NCBI GenBank assembly: GCA_903916355.1
Contig: CAIWWN010000157.1
Location: forward strand, 1 to 64,000
Direction of reading: 5' to 3'
DNA length: 64,000 bases
DNA from: an uncultured Burkholderiales bacterium
Lineage (GTDB): Bacteria > Pseudomonadota > Gammaproteobacteria > Burkholderiales > Burkholderiaceae_C
Shown: one piece after another, positions 51,935-61,066 of the stretch
Layout: each line of letters begins with the position of its first letter
Numbering within the stretch: the first letter of the stretch is position 1
Made by a program: the position numbers and the translations under genes
Notes under the pieces: generated by a model
Told to the model about the DNA's origin: nothing
The model's input: only the letters and a program-made list of their open reading frames with translations
The model's database searches: none

Positions 51935-53935
51935 ATGCTTTACCCTGAAGAATTCGACGTGATCGTGGTCGGCGGCGGCCACGCGGGCACCGAAGCGGCG
52001 CTGGCCGCTGCCCGCATGGGCGCGAAAACCTTGCTGCTGTCGCACAACATCGAAACCCTGGGCCAGATGAGTTGCAACCCGTCGATTGGCGGTATTGGCA
52101 AGGGCCACCTGGTCAAAGAGGTGGACGCTTTAGGCGGCGCCATGGCCTTGGCCACCGACGAGAGCGGAATTCAGTTTCGCATTTTGAACAGCTCCAAAGG
52201 ACCGGCTGTGCGCGCCACGCGGGCCCAGGCCGACCGCATTTTGTACAAGGCAGCAATCCGCCATCGCTTGGAAAACCAGCCCAATTTGTGGTTGTTCCAG
52301 CAGGCCGTGGACGACTTGATGGTCGAAGGTGATCGGGTGGTGGGCGCGGTCACGCAAGTGGGCATTCGGTTCCGTTCACGCACCGTGGTGCTGACGGCTG
52401 GAACGTTCTTGGACGGCAAGATCCATGTGGGCCTGCAAAATTACGCGGCTGGGCGCGCCGGCGATCCACCGGCGGTGAGTTTGTCGGCGCGCTTGAAAGA
52501 GCTGCAACTGCCGCAAGGTCGGCTGAAAACAGGTACGCCGCCTCGGCTCGATGGGCGCAGCATCGACTTCAGCCAATGCGCTGAGCAACCTGGCGACGGC
52601 GTACCCGGCGGTCTGAACCCCGAGGCCGGTGTGCCGGTGTTCAGTTTCATGGGCAAGGCCAGCATGCACCCGCAGCACATGCCTTGCTGGATCACCCACA
52701 CCAACGAGCGCACCCACGACATCATCCGCTCCGGCTTTGACCGAAGCCCCATGTTCACCGGCAAGATCGAGGGCGTGGGCCCGCGCTACTGCCCGAGCGT
52801 GGAAGACAAGATCAATCGCTTTGCCGACAAAGACAGCCACCAGATTTTTCTGGAACCCGAAGGCCTGACGACCCACGAGTACTACCCGAACGGCATCTCA
52901 ACCAGCTTGCCTTTTGACATCCAGTACCAGCTGGTGCGCTCGATGAAGGGGCTGGAAAACGCGCACATCTTGCGCCCTGGCTACGCGATTGAATACGACT
53001 ACTTCGACCCGCGCGCGCTGAAGAGCAACTTTGAAACGCGGCAGATCCAGGGCCTTTTCTTTGCCGGGCAAATCAACGGCACCACCGGTTACGAAGAAGC
53101 CGCGGCCCAAGGCCTGTTTGCAGGGCTGAACGCCGCGCTGCAGTGCCGGGGCGACGCGCCTTGGTTGCCTGCGCGCGACCAGGCCTATTTGGGCGTGCTG
53201 GTGGACGACTTGATCAGCAAAGGCGTGACCGAGCCTTACCGCATGTTCACCAGCCGGGCCGAGTTCCGCTTGCAGTTGCGCGAAGACAATGCCGATCTGC
53301 GTCTGACCGAGGTCGGCCGCCAGATGGGCTTGGTGGACGATGCCCGCTGGGACGCCTTCAGCCGCAAACGCGACGCTGTTTCACGTGAAACAGAACGCCT
53401 GAAGTCCATTTGGGTGAATCCGCGCAACCTGCCTGCGGCCGAGGCCGAGCGGGTTCTGGGCAAGGCCATCGAGCACGAATACAACCTGTTTGACCTGTTG
53501 CGCCGCCCGGGCGTGGGCCTGGCCGATTTGATGGGTTTGAATGAAGGACGCTATGCCAGCGCCGATGTTTCACGTGAAACCTTGGGCGACGACCTGGAGG
53601 CGGTAACCGAACAGGTGGAGATTGCCGCCAAGTACGCGGGCTACATCGGTCGGCAGATCGAAGAGGTCGAGCGCTCCAGCCATTACGAGCAACTCAAACT
53701 GCCGGCGGATTTGGATTATTTGCAGGTGTCTGCGCTGTCGATCGAAGCTCGGCAAAAACTGGCCAAGCACCGGCCCGAAACCTTGGGCTTGGCTTCGCGT
53801 ATTTCGGGCATCACGCCAGCGACCATTTCTTTGTTGTTGATTCACCTGAAGAAGGGCGGCGTCAAAGGCTTTAAGTTGGCGGCGCCTGCCGAGGCGGTGG
53901 CCCAAGCAGATACCGTCCAAGAAGGTTCGGCATGA
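51935..53935 (+). CDS. mnmG: tRNA uridine-5-carboxymethylaminomethyl(34) synthesis enzyme MnmG
   Basis: [63 protein letters not shown]. Confidence 0.98.
   Translation: MLYPEEFDVIVVGGGHAGTEAALAAARMGAKTLLLSHNIETLGQMSCNPSIGGIGKGHLVKEVDALGGAMALATDESGIQFRILNSSKGPAVRATRAQADRILYKAAIRHRLENQPNLWLFQQAVDDLMVEGDRVVGAVTQVGIRFRSRTVVLTAGTFLDGKIHVGLQNYAAGRAGDPPAVSLSARLKELQLPQGRLKTGTPPRLDGRSIDFSQCAEQPGDGVPGGLNPEAGVPVFSFMGKASMHPQHMPCWITHTNERTHDIIRSGFDRSPMFTGKIEGVGPRYCPSVEDKINRFADKDSHQIFLEPEGLTTHEYYPNGISTSLPFDIQYQLVRSMKGLENAHILRPGYAIEYDYFDPRALKSNFETRQIQGLFFAGQINGTTGYEEAAAQGLFAGLNAALQCRGDAPWLPARDQAYLGVLVDDLISKGVTEPYRMFTSRAEFRLQLREDNADLRLTEVGRQMGLVDDARWDAFSRKRDAVSRETERLKSIWVNPRNLPAAEAERVLGKAIEHEYNLFDLLRRPGVGLADLMGLNEGRYASADVSRETLGDDLEAVTEQVEIAAKYAGYIGRQIEEVERSSHYEQLKLPADLDYLQVSALSIEARQKLAKHRPETLGLASRISGITPATISLLLIHLKKGGVKGFKLAAPAEAVAQADTVQEGSA
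53377..53392. promoter_or_regulatory. parS: parS centromere site inside mnmG
   Basis: TGTTTCACGTGAAACA, perfect 16-bp palindrome identical to the canonical parS consensus. Confidence 0.95.
53566..53581. promoter_or_regulatory. parS: Second parS site inside mnmG
   Basis: TGTTTCACGTGAAACC, 15/16 match to parS. Confidence 0.92.
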
Positions 53936-54591
53936 GCGACGCCTTGGCCGCGCCCTTGCGTGAGGGCGTCCAGGCCTTGGGCCTGACGCTGTCAGATGCG
54001 ACGCAACAGCAGTTGCTCGCCTTCATGGCATTGATCCAGAAATGGACCCAGGTTTACAACCTGACGGCGGTACGTGATCCGCAAGACATGCTGACGCACC
54101 ATCTGCTGGACAGCCTTTCAGCGCTGACGCCTTTGTTGCGTCATACCGGCGGTCAGCCGATTCGCTTGTTGGATGTGGGCTCCGGCGGCGGTCTGCCAGG
54201 TGTGGTTCTGGCCATTTGCCGGCCCGAGATCCAGGTGACCTGTGTGGACACCGTGGGCAAGAAGGCGGCGTTTATTCAGCAAGTGGCTGTGACTTTGCGT
54301 CTGCCCAATTTGCGCGGGCTCCATGCCCGGGTGGAATCGGTGCAAGAGCGCTATGACGTGGTGTGTTCCCGTGCCTTTGCCTCGCTCAAAGACTTTACCC
54401 AATGGTCGCAGTCCGCCTTGGCCGAGGGCGGCGTGTGGATGGCGATGAAGGGCAAGATGCCCTCCGATGAGATGGCCCAGCTGCCCCCCGAGGTGGAAGT
54501 GTTTCACGTGGAACCATTGACCGTGCCGGGCTTGGATGCCGAGCGCTGCATGCTGTGGTTGCGTCTGCGCGCAACCGGTGTCGCTGCGTAG
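53932..54591 (+). CDS. rsmG: 16S rRNA (guanine(527)-N(7))-methyltransferase RsmG
   Basis: 219 aa; [43 protein letters not shown]; follows mnmG with 4-nt overlap. Confidence 0.97.
   Translation: MSDALAAPLREGVQALGLTLSDATQQQLLAFMALIQKWTQVYNLTAVRDPQDMLTHHLLDSLSALTPLLRHTGGQPIRLLDVGSGGGLPGVVLAICRPEIQVTCVDTVGKKAAFIQQVAVTLRLPNLRGLHARVESVQERYDVVCSRAFASLKDFTQWSQSALAEGGVWMAMKGKMPSDEMAQLPPEVEVFHVEPLTVPGLDAERCMLWLRLRATGVAA
54500..54515. promoter_or_regulatory. parS: Imperfect parS-like site inside rsmG
   Basis: TGTTTCACGTGGAACC, 14/16 match to parS. Confidence 0.8.
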
Positions 54592-54665
54592 GCGCGTCAA
54601 TTTCTGCGGGTTGATGCGCCATAAGCATCACGTACACTTGGCGCATTCCCCCAGAAAGAATTTCC

Positions 54666-55283
54666 ATGTTTTTTGGCATTTCGGATTACGGCTCGTTCGT
54701 TGCCGCGATCATCTTGTTTCTGGCCATCCCCGGTCCGGGTAATTTGGCGCTCATCACCTCGACCAGCAAGGGCGGTATCGCCGGCGGTTTGGGTGCCACG
54801 CTGGGCGTGATTGCGGGTGATCAGGTGCTGATGTGGCTGGCGGTGGCCGGTGTGGCTGCGGTGTTGACCACGTACCCTGCGGCCTTTTCCTTCGTGCAGT
54901 GGCTGGGCGCGGCGTACCTCGCCTGGTTGGGCTGGAAGATGTGGTCTGCCAAGCCGGGTGATGCGCCGGTTTTGAATATTTTGCCGCGTCACTATTTCCA
55001 ACAAGCCTTGGCGATCACTTTACTGAACCCGAAGGCCATTGTTTTCTACATGGCGTTTTTTCCTTTGTTTGTTGACCCCAAGCACCACCAGGGGGTGGTC
55101 AGTTTTGGCGTCATGGCGGCCACGATTGCGGGACTGACGTTCCTTTATGGGCTGGGCATGACCTTGTTGACCCATCATCTGGCTGAGCGCATGCGGGCCA
55201 ACCCCCGGGTCGTGCGCTGGCTGGAAAAGTTGGCGGGTGTTTTTCTCATTGGCTTTGGCATCAAGCTCGCCACTTCCAAATAA
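54666..55283 (+). CDS. LysE family translocator
   Basis: 205 aa; LAIPGPGNLALITSTSKGGIAGGLGATLGVIAGDQVLMWLAVAG, LNPKAIVFYMAFFPLFVD. Confidence 0.93.
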   Translation: MFFGISDYGSFVAAIILFLAIPGPGNLALITSTSKGGIAGGLGATLGVIAGDQVLMWLAVAGVAAVLTTYPAAFSFVQWLGAAYLAWLGWKMWSAKPGDAPVLNILPRHYFQQALAITLLNPKAIVFYMAFFPLFVDPKHHQGVVSFGVMAATIAGLTFLYGLGMTLLTHHLAERMRANPRVVRWLEKLAGVFLIGFGIKLATSK

Positions 55284-55298
55284 ATCGGACGCGTTTTC

Positions 55299-56069
55299 AT
55301 GGCCAAAATATTCTGTGTAGCAAACCAAAAAGGCGGTGTGGGCAAGACCACGACCACGGTCAACTTGGCGGCAGGTTTGGCCCTGGTCGGGCAACGCGTT
55401 TTGTTGATCGACTTGGACCCCCAAGGCAATGCCACCATGGGTTCGGGCATCGACAAACGCCAATTGGCGCTGACGGTCTACGACGTCTTGCTGGAGTCGG
55501 CCAGCATCATGGAAGCCGCGATCTTCGCCGAGAAATGCGGCTACCACGTGGTCGGTGCCAACCGCGAATTGGCGGGTGCTGAGGTCGAGTTGGTGGACTT
55601 GGAGCACCGTGACCAGCGCCTGAAGCTGGCCTTGGCCCAGGTTCAAGACCACTTTGATTTTGTGCTGATCGACTGCCCGCCGTCCTTGTCCATGCTCACG
55701 CTCAATGGCCTGTGCTCGGCGAACGGCGTGATCGTGCCGATGCAGTGCGAGTACTTTGCGCTGGAGGGCCTGACCGACCTGGTCAACACCATCAAACAAG
55801 TGCACGCCAATTTGAACCGCGACCTGAAGATCATTGGCCTGTTGCGCGTGATGTTCGATCCGCGCATCACCCTGCAGCAGCAGGTGGGCGAGCAGCTCAA
55901 GTCGCATTTTGGCGACAAGGTGTTCAACACCGTGATCCCGCGTAATGTGCGTCTGGCCGAAGCGCCCAGCTACGGCCTGCCCGGCGTGGTGTTTGACCCA
56001 TCAGCCAAAGGCAGCCAGGCTTTCGTCGAGTTCGCCCGCGAGTTGGTTGAACGTATTCCCACAATGTGA
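55299..56069 (+). CDS. parA: Chromosome partitioning ATPase ParA
   Basis: MAKIFCVANQKGGVGKTTTTVNLAAGLALVGQRVLLIDLDPQGNATMGSGID. Confidence 0.97.
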   Translation: MAKIFCVANQKGGVGKTTTTVNLAAGLALVGQRVLLIDLDPQGNATMGSGIDKRQLALTVYDVLLESASIMEAAIFAEKCGYHVVGANRELAGAEVELVDLEHRDQRLKLALAQVQDHFDFVLIDCPPSLSMLTLNGLCSANGVIVPMQCEYFALEGLTDLVNTIKQVHANLNRDLKIIGLLRVMFDPRITLQQQVGEQLKSHFGDKVFNTVIPRNVRLAEAPSYGLPGVVFDPSAKGSQAFVEFARELVERIPTM

Positions 56070-56070
56070 A

Positions 56071-56610
56071 ATGATAACGCCCCGCGTCTTGGTGTTGCCC
56101 GGCTGGCAGGGCAGTGGTCCCGCGCATTGGCAATTGCGTTGGGTGGCCGCGCATGGCTATACCGCGGTGGAGCAGCATGACTGGCTGCGCCCCTTGCGCG
56201 GCGACTGGCTGATGCGCCTGGAAGAGGCCGTGCTCGAGGCCCCTGGCGCGGTGGCGCTGGTGGCGCACGGCCTGGGCTGCCACCAGGTGGCCGCCTGGGC
56301 GGCGCACTCTCACAATACGGCGCGCGTGCGTGCTGCTTTGTTGGTGGCGCCGGTCGACATGCAAACGCCTGAGCTGAGCCACGCCCTGCCCAGTTGGTCG
56401 CCAGTGTCGCGTCAACGTCTGCCCTTTAAGGCGGTGGTGGTGGGCAGTGAAAACGACCCCTATTGCAGCTTGGACGAGGCGCAAACGCGGGCCTTGAACT
56501 GGGGCGCGCAATGGGTGAACCTGGGGCCGGCGGGCCACATCAACACCGAATCGAAACTGGGCGACTGGCCACAAGGCCTGGCGCTATTGAATGAACTTTT
56601 GAAAGACTGA
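56071..56610 (+). CDS. RBBP9/YdeN family alpha/beta hydrolase
   Basis: MITPRVLVLPGWQGSGPAHWQLRW, ALVAHGLGCHQVAAWAA, LGPAGHINTESKLGDWPQG. Confidence 0.92.
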   Translation: MITPRVLVLPGWQGSGPAHWQLRWVAAHGYTAVEQHDWLRPLRGDWLMRLEEAVLEAPGAVALVAHGLGCHQVAAWAAHSHNTARVRAALLVAPVDMQTPELSHALPSWSPVSRQRLPFKAVVVGSENDPYCSLDEAQTRALNWGAQWVNLGPAGHINTESKLGDWPQGLALLNELLKD

Positions 56611-56612
56611 CC

Positions 56613-57533
56613 ATGGTCACGAAAAAACCCAAAGGCCTCGGCCGCGGCCTCGAAGCTTTACTGGGCCCCAAAGTGCAAGAAGCACCGACGCAGGCCGCAG
56701 GCGTGGCCAACGATGGTATCTCCACCACCTTGGCGCTGGACGCCTTGGTGCCCGGCGTTTACCAACCGCGCACGCGCATGGACGAGGGCGCTTTGTACGA
56801 GTTGGCCGAATCCATCAAGGTGCAAGGCATCATGCAGCCGATCTTGGTGCGCCAGCTGCACGAGGGGCCCAACGCCGGCAAGTACGAAATCATTGCCGGC
56901 GAGCGGCGTTTCAGGGCCTCGCGTTTAGCGGGCCTGGACCGTGTGCCGGTGTTGGTGCGCGACGTGCCTAATGAGTCTGCCGCTGCGATGGCGCTGATTG
57001 AAAATATCCAGCGCGAAGACCTGAACCCCTTGGAAGAAGCGCAGGGCTTGCAGCGCCTGATCAAAGAGTTTGGCCTGACCCATGAAACCGCCGCCCAGGC
57101 GGTGGGCCGCTCGCGCAGCGCCGCCAGCAATTTGCTGCGTTTGCTGAACCTGGCCGAGCCGGTGCAAACCATGCTGATGGCGGGCGACTTGGACATGGGC
57201 CACGCCCGCGCTTTGTTGTCGCTGGACCGGGCCACCCAAATCACAGCGGCGAACCAAATCACCGCCAAGAAAATGTCGGTGCGCGAGACCGAAAGCCTGG
57301 TCAAAAAACTCAGTGCCGAATTCAATTTGGTGCCGCAAAAACCCAAGAAAGAAAAATCTCGCGACATCCGCCGGGTCGAGGAAGAACTGGCTGATTTGCT
57401 GATGGCGGAGGTGGAGGTGCGCATCAAAAAGCGCGTCAAGCGCCACGGCAAGATAGAAGAGATGGGCGAGCTGTCGATTCAGTTCGGCTCGCTGGAAGCG
57501 CTCAACGGCTTGATTGACCGCTTGCGCGGCTAA
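56613..57533 (+). CDS. parB: Chromosome partitioning protein ParB
   Basis: 306 aa; KPKGLGRGLEALLG, YQPRTRMDEGALYELAESIKVQGIMQPILVR, YEIIAGERRFRASRLAG. Confidence 0.97.
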   Translation: MVTKKPKGLGRGLEALLGPKVQEAPTQAAGVANDGISTTLALDALVPGVYQPRTRMDEGALYELAESIKVQGIMQPILVRQLHEGPNAGKYEIIAGERRFRASRLAGLDRVPVLVRDVPNESAAAMALIENIQREDLNPLEEAQGLQRLIKEFGLTHETAAQAVGRSRSAASNLLRLLNLAEPVQTMLMAGDLDMGHARALLSLDRATQITAANQITAKKMSVRETESLVKKLSAEFNLVPQKPKKEKSRDIRRVEEELADLLMAEVEVRIKKRVKRHGKIEEMGELSIQFGSLEALNGLIDRLRG

Positions 57534-57543
57534 AGCCCGCCGC

Positions 57544-59292
57544 ATGTTCTCTTTGCGCCAAATTCTCCTTCGCTGGTGGCGACCCGAGTCGTCCCAGCCT
57601 CTGGCGCCGGGCTTCACGCGCGAGCAGTTGCTTTTCATGTGTTTGTTGGTGATCGGCGTCAACGCGCTCACCTTTTATGTTTTGCCGCAATCGGACTACG
57701 ACCACCGCGCCAATTTGCTGGCGGCGGCAGTGCTGTTGGCCATGCTGCCGTTTGCGCTGTCGCGCCGCCTGCATGTGCTGCTGGTGAATATGGCGCTGGT
57801 GGTGGCCATATCGCTGATCGTTTACATCGCCACCGAGACTGGCGGCATCAACTCATCGGCGTTGGTTTTTTTAACCGTGTTGGCGGTGCCCGCGCTGTTC
57901 TTTTTGGGGCCACGAGGCGCGGGCGTTTGGATGGGTTTGTTGCTTGCGGTGTACCTGTGGCTGTTGATGGCTAACTTGCACGGTGACATGGTCCGTCCCC
58001 CTCCCAATTCGGGCACGCTGTTGTGGGCCTTGTCCAATCATGTTTTTGCTGCGGCCAGTTTGGTGTTGGTCTTGCGTTTGTATGACCGGCTGCACCACAC
58101 CCAACTGGCCGTGGTGCAAGAGCGCAACCGCGAGCTGGAAGCCACCCAGACCCATTTGATGGAGGCGCAAGCGCACAAGGACGAATTTATCGCCGCTGTG
58201 GGCCATGAGCTGCGCACACCCATGAACGCCATCTTGGGCCTGAATGGCGTGCTGCGCGAAGAGTTCGCGGACGATCCGGTCAATGCCGAAACGGCCGAGC
58301 ACATTCGCCGCTCCACCGAGCACTTGCTGCACGTGGTCAATGACATTTTGGATTTTGCGCAGCTGCAAGCCGGGCGCGTGAACTTTTTCCCTGAGGCGTG
58401 TCTGCTGGCCCCTTGGCTGGACGCCACCGTCCAGCCCTTCAAGGCCCGAGCGCAGGCCAAGGGCTTGGCTTGGCTGCTTCAGTTGGCGCCAGCGCTGCCG
58501 CCTGAGGTCTGGATCGATCGCCAGCGCTTGGCGCAAATCCTGGGTTACTTGCTGGACAACGCCCTCAAGTTCACTGCCAGCGGCGCGCTCACCCTGACGT
58601 TGCGCCAACAAGGCGACGCCCTGCGTATTGAAGTGCAAGACACGGGCCGCGGCATTGCGCCCGAGCGGCAACAGCAGATCTTCAACCGCTTTGAGTCGGC
58701 CGATGTCGCGACCAACCAGGCCTTTGGCGGCACCGGCTTGGGCCTGAGTATTTGCGAGCGTCTGGTGGTCTTGCAAGGCGGGCGCATCGGTGTGCGCAGC
58801 GATGTCGGGCAAGGGGCCTTGTTTTGGTTCGAGTTGCCGCTTCAGCTGTCACAGCGGCCCACCGAAACCGCCCCATCCCACACCCTCTTGGCCAGCGACG
58901 CGGTGTTTGACGTGCTGGTGGTCGATGACAACGCCATGAACTTGATGGTGGCCCAGTTGCAGTTGCGCAAGGCGTGGCCGCAGGTGCGCGTCACCACCGC
59001 CAGCTCTGGCGCCCAGGCGCTGGCGTTGATGCAGGCGCAGCATTTCGATGTCGCCTTGATCGACATGGTCATGCCCGAGATGGACGGCATGGCGGTGACG
59101 CGCGCCCTGCGCCAACTGCCGTTGCCGCTGCGCAACCTGCCGGTGGTGGCCTTGACGGCCAACACCAACCCCGTGGACCGGCAGCGCTGCTTGGACGCGG
59201 GCATGAACCAGGTGCTGTACAAACCCATGGACCCCGAGCTCATGGTCCGCACCGTCTCCGAAGCCGCCGCATTGAACAAGGTGTCGGCATGA
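57544..59292 (+). CDS. Hybrid sensor histidine kinase/response regulator
   Basis: Multi-TM N-terminus, FIAAVGHELRTPMNAILGLN H-box, FGGTGLGLSICERLVVLQGG, C-terminal REC (VLVVDDNAMNLMVAQ...LIDMVMPEMDG). Confidence 0.94.
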   Translation: MFSLRQILLRWWRPESSQPLAPGFTREQLLFMCLLVIGVNALTFYVLPQSDYDHRANLLAAAVLLAMLPFALSRRLHVLLVNMALVVAISLIVYIATETGGINSSALVFLTVLAVPALFFLGPRGAGVWMGLLLAVYLWLLMANLHGDMVRPPPNSGTLLWALSNHVFAAASLVLVLRLYDRLHHTQLAVVQERNRELEATQTHLMEAQAHKDEFIAAVGHELRTPMNAILGLNGVLREEFADDPVNAETAEHIRRSTEHLLHVVNDILDFAQLQAGRVNFFPEACLLAPWLDATVQPFKARAQAKGLAWLLQLAPALPPEVWIDRQRLAQILGYLLDNALKFTASGALTLTLRQQGDALRIEVQDTGRGIAPERQQQIFNRFESADVATNQAFGGTGLGLSICERLVVLQGGRIGVRSDVGQGALFWFELPLQLSQRPTETAPSHTLLASDAVFDVLVVDDNAMNLMVAQLQLRKAWPQVRVTTASSGAQALALMQAQHFDVALIDMVMPEMDGMAVTRALRQLPLPLRNLPVVALTANTNPVDRQRCLDAGMNQVLYKPMDPELMVRTVSEAAALNKVSA

Positions 59293-61049
59293 CACTCGCC
59301 CGATTGCAGCAATGGCTGGAGCAGGTGCTGGTGCCTCGCCTGCCGCAGGCCTTTCGGCACGGCAAGATGCCGTATCTGTTTTTCTTTGAGGCGTTGCTGA
59401 CGCTTGTGCTGCTCAGTTTTCCGCTGATCAACCCGTATCACCAAGCGCCCATGACCTCGCTTGCCTTTGGCTTGGCGATGATGCTGCAGATGGTGCTGAT
59501 CAGCCGTGGCATGCCCTTGAGTCAAGCCATCCACATGATCTGCCTGCTCGGTGTCTTTTACTTGATTCATGCGGCCTGGACCTCGGGCGGACTGCTGTCG
59601 CCGCGCTTGTCGTGGTTGTTGATTTTGCCGGTGATTCCGTTCTACATCATTGGCCCTCGCGCCGGTTATGTGTGGTTGGGCGCGGTGTTTGCGGCGCAGG
59701 TCGTGGTCGCGGTCCTGACCGCGCAAGGCTGGTTGCTGCAAGCGCTGCCCAGTGACGACGCGCAAAGTAAATATGCGTTTGCCACCTTCTCCATCATCAC
59801 CTTGATGCTGGTGCTGGTGCCCTTGGTGTACGACCGCCAACACCAGGCGGCTTTGCGTGAGGGGCGATCGCGACAACAAGATTTGGAGAAAAAACAGGCT
59901 GAGTTGGAGCAAGCACAGGAGATGCGCGAGCACTTTATTGCCTCGGTCAGCCATGAGCTGCGCACACCCATGAATGCGATCTTGGGCTTTAACAGCTTGT
60001 TGATGAAGCGCGTGCACAACAAACCCCGGGCGCAAGAAATTCTGGCGCACACCAGCCAGTCGGCGGATCACCTGATGACCGTCATCAACGACGTGCTGGA
60101 TTATTCGCAGTTCTTCTCGGGCCGATTGACGGCGCATGCCGAAACCTTTGTTTTACGCGAGACGGTGCGCGACGCCTTTGATTTGTTTGCCCCGCGAGTC
60201 AAAAGCATGGACCTGGCCTACCGCTGCGAGATCGCGGACGGCGTGCCCGAATGGGTCAGTACCGACCGTCATCGCTTGATGCAAATCTTGGTCAACCTGT
60301 TGGGCAACGCGCTCAAATTCACCCACCAAGGGCATGTGGTACTGAGCGTGCAAATGGACCCACTGGGCGTGCTGTTTTCAGTCGAGGACACCGGCATAGG
60401 CATTGCCGTGGATGATCAGCCTCGCATCTTCCATCGCTTTATCCAGGCCCAAGGCGAGATACAGAAACGCTACGGCGGAACCGGTTTGGGCTTGGCCATT
60501 ACCCAAAGCTTGGTGGCGCTGCTGCAAGGGGAGATCGGTTTTGCCAGCACCCCGGGTCAGGGCTCGCGCTTCTGGTTCCGTTTGCCTTTGACGGCGCAAA
60601 CTTCGCCGCAGCCAGCGAAACTCCAGGCGATGAAGGAGCGGAAAACCGCCGGACAAGCCTGGCAATTTTTGGTGGTAGACGATCACCATCTGAACCGTTT
60701 GCTGGCCAAGCAAATATTGAAAAATGCGTGGCCCGCGTGTACAGTGGTGGAGGCTGAAAATGGTGCCCAAGCGCTCGATTTTTGGCGAGCGCAGCGCTTT
60801 GATTTGGTGTTCATGGACATGCTCATGCCCGTGATGGACGGCGTGCAAACCACGCAAGCGATTCGCCAGTCCTTCACCTCACACGGCTTGGCGCCGGTGA
60901 TTGGTCTGACGGCCAATGTGAACCCTCAGGACTTGGCACGCTTCAAAGACGCTGGCCTGAGCGCCTTGCTGCTCAAACCCTTTGACCCCGCTCAATTGTG
61001 TGATCAGGTCGAGGCTTTGTTATTGCGGGGCGCGCACCCACCCCTTTGA
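59289..61049 (+). CDS. Hybrid sensor histidine kinase/response regulator
   Basis: ATGA overlap with preceding kinase; start MTLARLQQWLEQVL; FIASVSHELRTPMNAILGFN, YGGTGLGLAITQSLVALLQG, REC FLVVDDHHLNRLLAK...FMDMLMPVMDG. Confidence 0.94.
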   Translation: MTLARLQQWLEQVLVPRLPQAFRHGKMPYLFFFEALLTLVLLSFPLINPYHQAPMTSLAFGLAMMLQMVLISRGMPLSQAIHMICLLGVFYLIHAAWTSGGLLSPRLSWLLILPVIPFYIIGPRAGYVWLGAVFAAQVVVAVLTAQGWLLQALPSDDAQSKYAFATFSIITLMLVLVPLVYDRQHQAALREGRSRQQDLEKKQAELEQAQEMREHFIASVSHELRTPMNAILGFNSLLMKRVHNKPRAQEILAHTSQSADHLMTVINDVLDYSQFFSGRLTAHAETFVLRETVRDAFDLFAPRVKSMDLAYRCEIADGVPEWVSTDRHRLMQILVNLLGNALKFTHQGHVVLSVQMDPLGVLFSVEDTGIGIAVDDQPRIFHRFIQAQGEIQKRYGGTGLGLAITQSLVALLQGEIGFASTPGQGSRFWFRLPLTAQTSPQPAKLQAMKERKTAGQAWQFLVVDDHHLNRLLAKQILKNAWPACTVVEAENGAQALDFWRAQRFDLVFMDMLMPVMDGVQTTQAIRQSFTSHGLAPVIGLTANVNPQDLARFKDAGLSALLLKPFDPAQLCDQVEALLLRGAHPPL

Positions 61050-61066
61050 CCCCCGCAGTCTGATCT

